Source of the DNA: Gibbula magus
Taxonomy: Eukaryota > Mollusca > Gastropoda > Trochida > Trochidae
Assembly (NCBI GenBank): GCA_936450465.1
Contig: OW388305.1
Span: 37,953,187-38,017,186 of the forward strand
Direction of reading: 5' to 3'
Length of the DNA stretch: 64,000 nucleotides
The notes under the pieces are model-generated. The model was not told the DNA's origin. It did not search any database and saw nothing but the letters and a program-made list of their open reading frames with translations. This document shows, one piece after another, positions 25,601-37,370 of this stretch; position 1 is the stretch's first letter, and the number at the start of each line of letters is the position of its first letter. The position numbers and the translations under genes were made by a program.

Positions 25601-28108
25601 AAGTTAAATTTATTAATTTATCTTGTAAAATGCACATTTACTGGCTTTAAACTTGTATTAAGAAAATTATTTTGAAGTGCTAGAATGTTAGTTTGACTGT
25701 ATTACATATGATATTTTTGAAGATCTGATTTTATCAAATGTGTCATGTTTTAACTACAAAAAGAAGTATAAAAGTTGAATGTAGATTCATTTATCATGTT
25801 GCAATATCATTAAAATGGTTTCTAGAGAAATATCTCATTGTCAGAGGATATTGCAATATATTGTGGTACGTATTGCAATACATTACAGTTCAGCAATACG
25901 TATAGCAATACAAAAATTGAGGCAATACACAGCCCTAGTCACCCGACTCACTGGAGGAATCAAATACATCAAGCGAAACATGAAGCTACCACAGCCGCTC
26001 AACTGAAACCGGTTCCTTCGGCTAACAGCTGGTATCTAAGCATTGTTCAACCATTCCAAATCTAGTGTCACAGTCAGTGAATATCTGGGCAAACAGATGG
26101 CTGATAAGGCAGTGTGTTAAAGATGGGTGGTTTTACCGGTATACCGGAAAACAGTGATTTTTCAATCTAATAAGCCTTGTTCAACTGTCCCAAAATAAGT
26201 GTCACAGTCAGTGAATATCTGGGCAAACAGATGGCTGATAAGCCAGTGTGTAAATCAAGTGCATCCTAACACTTTAAGTCTTCACATGGCACCCCACTGT
26301 TGTATTCTGTGTTGGAAGTAATTAATAATGGGTTCTCTCTGAAGTAAAATTTCCTAATATTAGTCAGGCTGTGTTTGTTTGTAAAGTTATTTCAGTATTT
26401 ATGTAAAATAGACTTTTCAAAGCCATATGTTGTAATTCACACTGTAAAACAAACATTTTATTTTAGATTGTTTCATCAGTAATAACAACAAATTTGATAC
26501 TGTAAGATATTTTTTTCAAGTTACACATTTTAAAGTTAATCTGTACTTAATTTATTATATTAATTAATTTTATGACATTTGTTATCAAAAGATAGTCACT
26601 GGTAAACATATTGATAATATGTGTGCATGGTGAAATTAACTAATTCAAAGCTTGAAGTGTGTTCTGTGTGATTTGTTTGAATTCAGAAGTTTAGTGTCAT
26701 GTTTTGATTGTTTATATCTTTTTTCCAGCACAACCTTTGCTGTGATAACTGTCACTCTCACGTTGCTATGGCGCTAGATCTGATGAATTATGGGAACAGT
26801 CGTTCGTGGAATATGGTCAAGCTTTGTTTTCTTATGCTGTGTCGTGGGAAATATGTCAGGTAATTATCGTCAATATTATTAAGATTTATTTCCACAATAT
26901 TTGGATTTCAAAATAAATCAATGTACAACTAGAGCAAAGTTTGGAAGTAATTTCCTGGATAACAACTTCTTTATCACTGAAGATGATGTTGTTTTGCTCT
27001 TGGCTTTCACAGACATTCGTCATTCTCATGTGATTTTTGAGCTCACTCAACACTAGATATTTAGCTCTTCAGCCCTGAAAGGCCAAATGGGCTTGTAGTG
27101 TTTGCCCAGCGTCCTAAAACTTTCACGTTTTCGACTTGTCCTCGCAAAGCTGAAATTTGTGAGGAGGTACCTTGCACCAAGATGTTTGTTCATTTGGTCC
27201 TTGAATTTCATGTTTGGTGATTAATCTGACAATTCATGCATTTACATGACAACCTATATTTCACATGTGAGTCTTGATTAAAAGTCATACAAAGTCTTAT
27301 GAGCTGCAGAAGCAATGGCTTTTTTAAGCTCTCTTTGCACTAAGATAGATGTAGGCCAACTTCCCAATGCAAGGCATAACTCTTGCCAGTCTCCATTACT
27401 GGCTGATTTAGGCCTTGCAGTATTTCCTTAAGAAATCTGTGTTTAGAAATCCAGGCCCGCTATGCATTTCTGGTGCAGCGATTCACTGCCTCGACACAAG
27501 AAAGCGAGGGAAATACCGCAAGGGTTAAATCAGCCAGTAATGCAGACTTGCAAGAGTTATGCCTTGCGTTTGGAAGTTGGATGTAGGCCTGAACTGAACT
27601 TTATTTACACTCAGGCCCCAGGCAGCGGCATATGAGCCAATGTTAACGAATGGTTCTTATAATATTTAGCACTAACAAAGCTTGGATTATCAATCAATCG
27701 TAAGCTCATCTTTTATCTGTGGTTGAGATTGATCTTAGGGCTAAGATTGGTTATTGGGATGATACCCATTTCTTTTGGGTGTATTTTAGGTTTATAATTG
27801 TACATAATGGGAGATAACTCTGTTATTGTAATTTGACGGAGATTTTAATATATTTTGATAAGTTTCCTGAAATTTCAATTTCAATGTTAGCATATTTCCT
27901 TGAATGGACACCGGGTCTCCAAAAGATGTTGGTGTCTATTAGAGGAAATATGGAATTCTAGTTTCAAAGACAAATGCCATGTTTTAAAAATAATTTTCAA
28001 TGTTTCAGTGTCGGCGGTTTCTTGAAGACGTGGCTCCCGTTTCTCATCCTGGCCGCCATTATCCTCATAGCAGTTCTCGCCACCCAGTTGTCGTCTAACG
28101 ATCTCTAG
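22502..28108 (+). CDS. TMEM222: TMEM222-like membrane protein, whole coding span (6 exons, 192 aa)
   Basis: Orthologue of transmembrane protein 222, in the RTE1/DUF778 family that also includes plant REVERSION-TO-ETHYLENE SENSITIVITY1. It is a small multi-pass endomembrane protein whose biochemical role is unsettled. Exons: 22502-22638, 23672-23756, 24180-24211, 24633-24726, 26729-26859 and 28009-28108. They total 579 nt (193 codons) with all phases closing. Family blocks seen: [10 protein letters not shown] (about 35-44), [21 protein letters not shown] (50-70), KYWQLE (85-90), [22 protein letters not shown] (109-130) and a hydrophobic C-terminal segment [20 protein letters not shown] (168-187). 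Human TMEM222 is 208 aa, so the length is normal. It lies head to head with TCF19. Confidence 0.95.
23404..23600. repeat. Palindromic relic with GATATCA arms
   Basis: TTTTCTGATATCAAATATAT and TTGATATCATATCAGAAGA face each other. A sister copy with the same arms lies at 46535-46720. In TMEM222 intron 1. Confidence 0.45.
23672..23756 (+). CDS. TMEM222: TMEM222 exon 2
   Basis: 85 nt after acceptor TTTATTTTCAG, ending at donor GTAAGT. It encodes the most conserved family block, [20 protein letters not shown]. It ends in phase 0. Confidence 0.95.
24180..24211 (+). CDS. TMEM222: TMEM222 exon 3 (32 nt microexon)
   Basis: 32 nt between TTTATTTTGTAG and GTAAGT, encoding [10 protein letters not shown]. 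It is supported by family similarity (human has EDNMAFGKP here) and by exact phase. Confidence 0.9.
24633..24726 (+). CDS. TMEM222: TMEM222 exon 4
   Basis: 94 nt between TGATGTTGTAG and GTGAGA, encoding [20 protein letters not shown] and [11 protein letters not shown]. It matches the family's WD..V.DASEEYKHRM block. It ends in phase 0. Confidence 0.93.
24732..25366. mobile_element. Fold-back element with hairpin ends and two CRE octamers
   Basis: Each end is itself an inverted repeat: AGGATATCTGTC..TTGACTAATACCATGTTTAT and its inverse occur as hairpins at 24737-24905 and 25216-25365, around a core holding TGACGTCA at 24991-24998 and 25031-25038. Related copies lie at 42510-42955 and 48455-48845. 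No ORF. Confidence 0.65.
25492..25937. mobile_element. hAT-like MITE with 8 bp duplication
   Basis: 446 bp, TAAGGCTGTGCAACATT to CAATACACAGCCCTA, rich in ATTGCAATA and GTATTGC words. The perfect 8 bp duplication is GTCACCCG (25484-25491, 25938-25945). Confidence 0.85.
26070..26270. repeat. Direct duplication in TMEM222 intron 4
   Basis: GTGTCACAGTCAGTGAATAT..CTGGGCAAACAGATGGCTGA at 26065-26105 is repeated at 26201-26243, about 136 bp apart: a local tandem duplication of unknown nature. Confidence 0.6.
26729..26859 (+). CDS. TMEM222: TMEM222 exon 5
   Basis: 131 nt between TTTTTTCCAG and GTAATT. It encodes [20 protein letters not shown] and then a membrane segment around [16 protein letters not shown]. 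The Cys-Cys-x-x-Cys-His cluster is a family hallmark. Confidence 0.95.
27357..27579. mobile_element. Palindromic MULE-like MITE (CAACTTCC family), copy 4
   Basis: 223 bp, CAACTTCCCAATGCAAGGC to TTTGGAAGTTG, with a perfect 9 bp duplication GATGTAGGC (27348-27356, 27580-27588). In TMEM222 intron 5. Confidence 0.9.
27890..27955. mobile_element. Minimal TATTTCCTCTAATAG MITE
   Basis: About 65 bp from ATATTTCCTTGAATGGACACC to GGTGTCTATTAGAGGAAATAT: essentially two inverted ends with a loop. It shares its ends with the larger element at 31094-31456. Confidence 0.6.
28009..28108 (+). CDS. TMEM222: TMEM222 exon 6 (stop)
   Basis: 100 nt after ATGTTTCAG, encoding [20 protein letters not shown] and ending ATQLSSNDL then TAG: the C-terminal membrane helix and a short polar tail. 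A 65 bp repeat relic (27890-27955) lies just upstream in the intron. Confidence 0.95.
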
Positions 28109-28490
28109 CTGTCCGGTGTATAATGTACAGATTGTCCTGGAGAAAACTTCTCTGGGAGTTTGACTTGCTGCCTTACACAAAATGAGTTTCAGAACAAATG
28201 GGGTATTTCAAAATGATGAAGATATTAGAAATTGTGCCATTTAGATTTTGAACAAATGTTACATGTGGTCTATATAGACGTATGTGTCACACCTGTGCAC
28301 TTTACTAATCAATGTAATAGGTGTCAGGTGCGAGTCTTAGTGGGGATATGACATTTACAGAGGGGTGTGCTGAAAATGACATTTTCAATTATCATGGGTA
28401 TCTTAATTATATTGGAAACGTTATATATAGTTCAGGTGTTTAGATGCATTTTCTGGATAAGGAAGCGAAGGAGTGTACATATACTCTTAA

Positions 28491-28835
28491 AGGGGCTGTA
28501 GCATGTTTTTTCGCTCAAGTAAGTCGATGAAATGTATTTAAAAAATAATGTCACCAATAGTAAAACACCCTTCTCTTGTTGGAAAATCTAGTTATAAAAT
28601 GGGTGTACATGGTTCGGTAAACCCATGGGTATCGTTTTTGTAATTCGAAATAAAAATTTTTGTTCACAATAAAATGGCCGTCATGCAAGTTTTGCTTTAT
28701 AAGCAACACCGTTGGTTATATTGGTTTGTGTAATAAGATGTTTTACCCTCTGAAGTAAATATAAATGACATAAACTATCATTATAAATTGGAAATTTGCA
28801 AAAATAAAATTTGCAAAAAACGTGCTACAGCGCCT
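28491..28835. mobile_element. TTAA-flanked piggyBac-like MITE (AGGGGCAGTAGCACG), copy 2
   Basis: 345 bp, AGGGGCTGTAGCATG to CGTGCTACAGCGCCT, with TTAA at 28487-28490 and 28836-28839. It is in the TMEM222 3' flank or untranslated region. Confidence 0.8.
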
Positions 28836-28960
28836 TTAAATGTTGTATATGTACACAATGTAGAAGTTGTTATAGAAAAATCTTGTTTTCAATGCAACAT
28901 TTGGGATCACACTATCTGCAATAGTATAAATTCTTGTACTTCTTCTGGTGGATTCCTTAA

Positions 28961-29392
28961 AGGGACAGTTCTATCACCGATTTATCGGCAGTATCCGCCA
29001 TCTTGGTTTCTTGGCATTTCGTGAAATGAAAACACGCTATATTTAACCCAATTTTAAATTTTTGTAATAATAGAACATATACAATGATAAAATATTCACA
29101 TAGTAACACATAACATGTTAAAAAAAACCTAACGAACACTATGCTATTAGGCCGCAGCGTTGTTTTGCCCACTCGCAACTATTCAATGGCTTCAATTCTC
29201 ATTGTTTTTATTTTTCAACAAATGTGAGCTTATATTTATCAATTGTGAAATGTAAAGTCATCAAAGTATTAACTTCATTAATATATTTCAATTTTACTGT
29301 GTTTTAATAATGTATTAATAGCATATATGTGTAAACGGGAATATCCTCTTGAATTTCGTTTCCACAAAAAATACCCCGATAGAACCCTCCTT
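28961..29392. mobile_element. TTAA MITE (GTTCTATC group), first of a pair
   Basis: 432 bp, AGGGACAGTTCTATC to GATAGAACCCTCCTT, with TTAA on both sides. Its right TTAA (29393-29396) is also the left TTAA of the next copy. Confidence 0.75.
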
Positions 29393-29396
29393 TTAA

Positions 29397-29834
29397 AGGG
29401 AAAGTTCTATCCCTGATCTATCGGCAGCATCCGCCATATTGGATTCTTGGCATTATGTGAAATGAAAACACACTATATTTAACCCAATTTTACACTTTCT
29501 AAAAAATAAAACATATACAATGATAGAAAATTCACATAGTAACAGATAACACATAATAAAACTAATAAATAATATGCTGTTAGACCGTTGCGAAATTTTC
29601 CCCACTCGCAGCGCCGATGAATGGCTTCATTTCTCATTGTTTTTATTTTTCAACAAGTGTGCGCTTGCCTTTATCAATTTGTGAAATATAAAGTCATCAA
29701 AATATTACTTTCATTAGTATCTTTAAATTGGACTGTGTTTTAATCATGTATTAATAACATATACCAGTATGTGTAAACAGGAATATCCTCTCGAATTTCG
29801 TTTCCACAAAAAATACCCCGATAGAACCCTCCTT
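29397..29834. mobile_element. TTAA MITE (GTTCTATC group), second of a pair
   Basis: 438 bp, AGGGAAAGTTCTATCCC to GATAGAACCCTCCTT. It is the same orientation as, and closely similar to, the copy before it, with one shared TTAA between them. Confidence 0.75.
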
Positions 29835-29839
29835 TTAAC

Positions 29840-31090
29840 AGGAAACGAATGCAATCAGATGCCAACAGCTTACCCATTTAGCCATCGAGACTTCGATGTC
29901 AATTACTTTAGTCATAGATTTCGCAGATTAAAGTCAACACTTTTTGGAAGCAATGTTAATATGAGCTTCACAGCTTGATCATCAATCCATATTCATTACA
30001 ATGAATAAAAATATGTTTAAACCACGCTTTGTGGAAAACATCTGTCTGGATAAAAAACACAATCTTAATGGTAAAATGTTTTTATAATACATATGTTATT
30101 TGTTGTCATGAAAATCTCATTACTTCAGAAAATTCTTGCTCAACCCCTGTGAGTATTTCTCTCTGCTGATCATATGGTCATTGAACTGTTTATACTGTTT
30201 TTAAAAGATACAACGTCATATATTCATGTATTGTTTTCTATCATATATACATATCACTCATAAATCCTGCATAACCATTGCCTGATTTGCGATTCTATCA
30301 CAACTCTAATCATCATCTCTTGTAAACTTACAAACAATACATCTGTCAAAAATACAAATTTGGGTTGGTACCCGGTAATGTATAAGGTCATGTAACTACT
30401 GTGCATGTAAATGGGATGTGTAGTTTCGGTCTCTGCACATATATATTAAGATGTTGAACTGCGATCAGCATTTGTATTTTGGCACAAATTGAAGCCGTAA
30501 AAAATATTACGAAAAACACTGATTGTCCCTTTAACCAACTATTCTTCATTATTTCATCTCTAAAAAAGTTTAGAACTTTTTCATAAATAACAAAGCAATT
30601 TAGATCACAGGACGAAAGCCTAGGCTGCTGCAATTTATATCTCAACTCCTGAACTTTTATTGAATCAATCACAAATATTTAACTACTGAATTATCTGTTG
30701 AATCATGTTTTAAATCATTGTCATTGCTTTTAACAGGGGGATATACAATAAATGAAAAAATATTGCCTATAAAAAAGAATAATTTTGTTTTTAAATGTCT
30801 ATGTTAACTTAAACAGCTAGATGAATTGTCAATCTGCTGTAACACTTGGATATAGATTGGTTGCATCATATATCTTTAGCACAGGGAATAATTTGATGCT
30901 TAAAAGTATTATTTGCAAATGGCGCAGAGTATTTTAAAAGATTTGTTCATGCCTATAGGATACTATATTTTCTATCAGAAAATAAAAGATCAGAATTTTA
31001 TTTCTCATAATTCACAATTGTGACATAGAGAATAGTTACATAGTTACACATTTCATATGCTAAATATTAAGTTTATATTGTTATACATTT
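29840..31090. other. AT-rich DNA downstream of TMEM222, no gene seen
   Basis: No conserved coding sequence. The piece at 30390-30530 shares the CATGTAAATGGGATGTG / TAGTTTCGGT blocks of the 20645-21448 family and ends GTCCCTTTAA. It may include the TMEM222 3' untranslated region. Confidence 0.4.
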
Positions 31091-31093
31091 AAC

Positions 31094-31456
31094 CTATTTC
31101 CTCTAATAGGCGCCCCCGGGGTGTATTTTTTCAGACCTCTGTCAACCCCGGCTTCTATTCGAGACTCAGCGTCTATTTTTTTGGGGGGGCATAAAAATCA
31201 CCCGATAAATAAATAGAAATGCAATCATGATAGACTTTCTTGAATATGAAGTTTTTTGGTGAATATTTATTCATTATTGAACGGGAACAATGTTTTCAGA
31301 TACGTTAACATATATACATTGTATTTAAAGGAAACTTTGCTAATCTTATCAATGTCAAATCGAGATCCATCATTTATACGAAGCCCGGAGTCTATTTCTT
31401 TCAAACTGTCATACCCCTGCATCTATTCGAGACCCGGCGTTTATTAGAGGAAATAC
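31094..31456. mobile_element. MITE with ATTTCCTCTAATAG ends
   Basis: About 360 bp, CTATTTCCTCTAATAGGCGC to GGCGTTTATTAGAGGAAATA. Internal repeats TCTATTCGAGAC and CGGAGTCTATTT / CAGCGTCTATTT suggest sub-terminal repeats. No ORF. Confidence 0.65.
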
Positions 31457-31459
31457 TTC

Positions 31460-33060
31460 AGGATTAGTGCTATGATAATATAGATAAAATAAATAAAAAT
31501 AAATAAAGATTTTAATCAACAATTTTGCTTAGTCCATTTTGTGTATTCAACATATATCACAATACATTGTTTTGGAATAATAAATAAATAAATTTCTTCT
31601 GTAATGACCAAAATTACATTATTTTTAAACATAATGTGGAAAATATTTTATGCCCATTTGAGAAAAATGCTATCACATTGTAAATATATAATTCATGGTT
31701 AATTTTAATCAATGACATTAAATCATTGATTTTACGTTAGTAACAATTGTGTATGTTTTGTGTATAAAAGAGCTCTTGTATTTATTACTTGTTTATATAT
31801 GTATTGTACACATTGCTTACAGTATATTTATATTCAATCTGTGCACATTTTTTTAAAATGAGAAGTTCTCTTGAAACCAGTAAAATCACATTCAGATGCA
31901 GATTTTGATTCTGAAGTTGTGTCAATGACACTTACAAATATTCTGTTGAATAAATTTTATTGTGTACAAATTAAGAATCAACTTTGTGAAACATGTGTCA
32001 AATTTTGTAAATAAAAGATAATATTCAATTCCTGAGTTTGTTTCTGTTATTATAAAATGGATAACATGATATTTATGTTCCTTACCACAATATCTTAGCT
32101 GTTGTTGGATCCATATAAAAATCAGTTGACAATATACAATTGTTTACAGTAATGTACAGAATGGCATAAATATTATTAATGTTTCGAATATTACTGTAAG
32201 GATTTCTTCCAAGTTTCATGATTATCAGCTTAAAGTTCAACTGTAATGCATTTTTGTAAAGATTGATTATTATCTCTATGTACATTATATATCAGAATCA
32301 AATGAGCATAAAATTTAGAAAATATACACTTGCAATTAATTATTAAGACAACTTTTATAACCCAGTTTGAGCATGGCTGCAAATTTAACCTGGCGAGTGC
32401 ACTGAAGCATGACTGCGTGATTGGCCACATATTCACCTGTTCACCTGTTCGTGTGCGCCAGCCACGTTAATTAGCTTTGTAATAAATTGTCATTGCAATT
32501 ACATCAGATCACTGGGTATTTGAAATTGACTAAATCACATGTTAATACAATAATCAGGCAATTGTCATTTGCAATGGCTTGCCCAGTTAGATATCTAAGA
32601 ATTCGATATATCAAAGATTTGAATTATTTGGTTGAATAGAAATATGTTAAATTGACAGTTAAAAAGCTGCTAAAACATGTTGAAATATGTACGCAGATAT
32701 CCAAGCGGTGGGAGTGGCGTCAAACCAAGCAGATAACTTTCAATGACTTCAGTGAATTGTTTGGCACTAATTAAGTCGAATATAAGTACATGTAATTTAT
32801 TGGGCGATTTCAGAAACTTAAAGTCGAGTATTTGTCAAATTGAAATCCCCTCCTAATGAATCCTGAAAGTTACCATGGAGCATCAGAGCCTACCTTTAAG
32901 GGAAGACTACAATGAACAATAAATTAATGTACAATGATCAATGAAAAAGGCCGGAAATATGAATGAATGTCTGTCTTTACCACCTTTAGCAAGTACTTAC
33001 TTGTCCTTTCTTATATATCTTGCGATATTATATTTGCTGACGTAAAGTCTTTATCACGGT
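31460..33060. other. AT-rich intergenic DNA, no gene seen
   Basis: Only short unconvincing frames. AATAAA-type hexamers near 31951 and 32010 could end a long TMEM222 transcript. Duplicate GTTCACCTGTTC words at 32430 are minor. Confidence 0.35.
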
Positions 33061-33061
33061 C

Positions 33062-33286
33062 AATGACTACTGTTGGACTGTTTGAGAACAGTTCTACATA
33101 CAGTAAGGTTTGGGTGCAACGCTTCACTGAATTTCAGCACAGTACCACCATGGTTGGCTAGTTCCAGCCCATGCACCGAATGCATAGCCACCATGGCAGA
33201 CTTTCTCCCTGAAATGATACTAGCAGCCGTGATGTAGCGAAATACTCATAAAGTGATGTTACCCCCATCTCACCTCACCTCACTGT
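33062..33286 (+). repeat. SINE copy lacking the tRNA head
   Basis: Forward CCTCA-tailed SINE body (GAACAGTTCTACATACAGTA, GGTTTGGGTGCAACG, CTAGTTCCAGCC), ending CTCACCTCACCTCACT. Confidence 0.75.
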
Positions 33287-33654
33287 TGGAAAATTAATAG
33301 ATTTTAAGACGCTTTATTCACTTCCATGACTTATTTTAACAGACTCCGTCTTTATTTCTAGACGTTTCAAACCTATTCTGGTTTTCAATGGTTTCGGAAA
33401 ACAACTGTTAGAAGCAGTCGTAAAATGATTGTAAAATACTGTGGGAGTAAGACTATGTCAACTTGTGTGGAAATATTTTGTTCACACCAATATGTATGCA
33501 AATGCATTACATGATAACAATAGAAATTTCAACATTGTCATAAATGAATATTATGTGTAAATAATTTGAGTATATGTACCTATTCCAAAGAAAACAGAAT
33601 AAATTGGTAGGCGGTCTTGGATGAAATATTGTCCCCCGCACCTCCGCTATATGG

Positions 33655-33960
33655 AGCACAGTGGTTTAGTGGTTAGCATGCTTGCCTCTCACGCCAACGG
33701 CCCGGTTCGAATCCCGGTGGAGACACCAAACATTTGTGACCTGGGTCTTATACTGTGTTGTGCCCCTGGGCAAGGCACTTCATCCACATTGCACTCAGTC
33801 CACCCAGCTGTTTAAATGGGTACCTGAACACGGGAGGTACGGACCTATATGGTCGCGCGGAGCGCTTAGTAGCGGCACCGAATGTACAATTCCTTCAGGG
33901 TAATAATTGTACCGCCATTGAGCAGTGCTTGCACTGGATATTAGGCGTTAAAATGTATAT
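33655..33960 (+). repeat. Second tRNA-derived SINE family
   Basis: The A box-like TAGTGGTTAGCATGCTTGCC and B box GGTTCGAATCC form a tRNA-like head. They are followed by CCTGGGCAAGGCACTTCATC and AAATGGGTACCTG, a body shared by many metazoan SINEs. A reverse fragment lies at 42985-43125. Confidence 0.75.
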
Positions 33961-33964
33961 TATT

Positions 33965-36900
33965 ATAATTATGAAAACAAACATACACAAGGGCAATTTG
34001 ATGATTTTTTTCGAGCCCTAGTTACATGCTTATAAAAATTATTTTCCATTATATGCATGGTTTAATACAGAAAAGAATGGTGTGTACAGCGTCGAGCTAC
34101 TGCAATTACGCACAATTCTCGGGATAATTTAAATGATATTTCACAGCATCCGAAATTTTAACATATTCCAGTGCACGATATTAATTTTCATGTAGTGACG
34201 ATAATTTCCCCAAATTTCTATTAAATCAAAATCAAAATTTATATTTTCTTGAAATAAGTATCTTTGAAGATGGATATAAAAATTATTTTATTCTGTATAA
34301 GCGATATTACTTGCAGCTTGACAAGGACAATAATCTATGTGATGATGATTTTAAATTCTTCCAAATAGACGATCGTGTTCATTCAACAAATAAACGGCCA
34401 GCATTCGCAAATAAATTACTGGAATCAACAATGAAATTGATATTTTGGGTAAGGTGAATAGAAAATTTTAAACAAATCACACAAAAGGTAAATGTTTCAA
34501 AATTATTTTGCCTACACAAGCATGTAAGCGTTTGTAAATAATACCGCCCATTACGAATACTACGAATTACGACGCAAGTGACATCCCCCTAGTACGATTT
34601 TTCTGTATTGTCTTTGATTAATTTCGAAGGTTCTAATGGGATATTTTTTGTGGAAAAGAAATTCGAGAGGTATTTTTTATAACAGAGAAAAAGACAATTT
34701 TGAGTTGATATCTACATAACTACTGTGCATGTAAATGGGACGTGCAGTTTCGGTTTCTGCACATGCATACTGATGTTACTCAATTTTGATTGGAAACTAG
34801 TAATTATGATATATTTGTTGATTGGGGATAAATATGCAAGCTGAGTGAATTTATGTGTACTGTAGACATCACATGTGGTGTGTTAGGAAAATAAAATTTT
34901 ATGAAACACAATGGATGGACCGTTAACTGACTGCATCTTGATTTCTAAACGTTTCAAACCTATTCTCGTTTTCAATGGTTCCTGAAAACAACTGTTACTA
35001 ACATGTGACCAGAATTAACTAATGATTAACATTTGACAAGAAAGCATATACGAAAAGCTCCCTGTTCAATATAAGGTAAGTATTTCATCTTTCGGTTATG
35101 ATTTTCACAATGTTTGCTGTAATGTAGTGGAAACAAGGGGTTATTATCAAAATTATACATTTAATAATAAAAATGTCATCTCTTTAATTGTCTCTGTAAT
35201 TATAACATCTGTAAATTAAACTCTGAAATTAACGTCAACTGATAGAAGCTGTCGTAAAATGATTATAAAATACTGTCGGAGTAAGACTGTACGTCAACAT
35301 CTGGGGAAATATGTTGTTCACATCAATATGTATGCAAATGCATTACATGATAACAATAGAAATTTCAACATTGTCACAAATGAACACATTGTTACACATA
35401 TATGCTATTAATACATGTTTGGATCACAGTAAGATGGGACTATATTAATGAAGGTTATATTTTGATGATTATATTTCAACTTGATAAAGACAGGCGCACA
35501 TTTGTTAAAAATTAAAACAATGAGAACTGAAACCATTCATCGGCGCTGCTAAATACCTACATATATTCATTCACTGTGTTAGTCTGCGCGATTACACAGT
35601 CTTACACTCAGACTCTGGAAAAAAGTATAATTATTAAAATTCCCCATTGTATTACACACTGAAAAGGAGCGAATGAGAGATGGGATTTTCAGAAAATCCA
35701 ATTTCTCATAGGCCCCTCTTCAATATTTAATAACATATTTTTTCAGAGTCAAAGTGTTAGATTAAGAATCACACAGAATGCATAGCATGAAATGTCTACC
35801 AGTCATAAACATATATTTCTAAATTACACTACAAAAAGATATAATTATTCAACGTGTTTCTTCAGATCAAAACAAGATCTATCAAGATATCCGTTTATTG
35901 ATGAAATAAACACGTTTATTACTAGATAATGAGAAAAGCTCAAAGTTTATCTCCTTACATTTTATCAAGTAATTGAAGTATGGATGCTTTAAATATGAAT
36001 AAAATATCATAAAATGTTTTCAGCTCGTCATTTAGAACTTTACAACAAACTGTCACGCAGAAATAATATATAAGCCGACAAAATATTTTAAATGCTTAAT
36101 TGATTCCATCAATTATGTTGACTTCAAATCTCTTTAAAATATTATTAAACACGTTTTACTGGCCCAATAATGCATCTAAATAACAAAACATGTACGTAGC
36201 ACATACACAAAGCAATACCGAATCATGAATGGTTGGGGTCAAGTATATATGCACGCGGTTTTGCTGGTGTAGCAAGTTTTGTTTCGTAAATTCTATTCAT
36301 ACGAATAAGCTTTTCTTAAGAACGCCTCTTGTGATTAATGAAAGAGTATATTCAATGTATTTCCGGTATTAAAATGCCACAGACCTCCAGTACAATTAAT
36401 GTCCATAATAACACAGGGGCTGGTATTGCTTAAAACAATACGTCCTAAATAAAAAAAACTTCGTCCTCTGAAAGTTACCTACATATAAATAAATTAGGTA
36501 GTTGTCAGAGGACATAATAATATGTACACGCAATTGTAGGCTTATGGTCCACTGGTTCATTCGATCACCATTTTTTTCGGCGTGTATAACCATTGAGCAA
36601 AGTTCATCTTCGAGCAAATACAATGAATATTTGAAAAGAAAATTTCGTCTTCGAGCAAATGCCTGAATTATGCACAGTTATGAATGCACATAATACATTA
36701 CACATGAAGATAATATTCCAATATAATTATTTAAATGCACACTTGTTTCGTAAAACTATTGCCTTACGTGTGAGATTGGTTAGGGTTTAATGCCGCTTTG
36801 CAAGAGATTTCACTTTTATCATGGCTGCTAATAGTACAGTATTGCAGGGAGAAAGCCCGCAACGCCTTACACATGTCATCTTCGTTTGAAAGCCTTTAAT

Positions 36901-37370
36901 CTTTAATGAAAGATTATGTTGAAAGTTTATCAATAAATTACGGAAGCATTTTAAGGCTACAACATTTTTTTTTATTATCTTGAAAATTCAAGATAAAAAG
37001 TTGACAAATGAAGATAATAAATATTCAACTTCAAGTGAAAATTACTCATTTTGCAAATAGTCATAATGCACTGATTGTAAACATTTTAGCGATATCAATA
37101 TCATTCATAGAATATATATTATTATATTAATACACTCAATAATCTTATAATCAAATAATTATATGTTTGTAAATATATTCTCTGAAAAATTGCACATTAA
37201 AAGATCTATCCAAGTTAAAAATCGTTCTCTTCGTCTTATTGAATTGAGAAAGACGGGAAAGGTTTAAATATAATTTGGTGCTTGAAGATTTGACCTCAAA
37301 CACCCCAACTAAATATTGAAACCAACTATAGATTGTTATCGTATGGCAACGCAAATAAACTTGACAGGTA
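33965..37370. other. AT-rich intergenic DNA with transposon relics
   Basis: No gene seen. Relics: 34590-34920 and 35225-35560 carry blocks of the TTAA families (CATGTAAATGGGACGTGC, ATTAATACATG, CATTCATCGGCGCTGC). GTAAAATGATTATAAAATAC near 35253 repeats 33421. A SINE tail lies at 36776-36890. Confidence 0.45.
36776..36890 (-). repeat. SINE 3' fragment
   Basis: GTTAGGGTTTAATGCCGCTT, ATCATGGCTGCTAA and GCAGGGAGAAAGCCCGCAAC: the 3' half of the CCTCA-tailed SINE in reverse. Confidence 0.65.
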
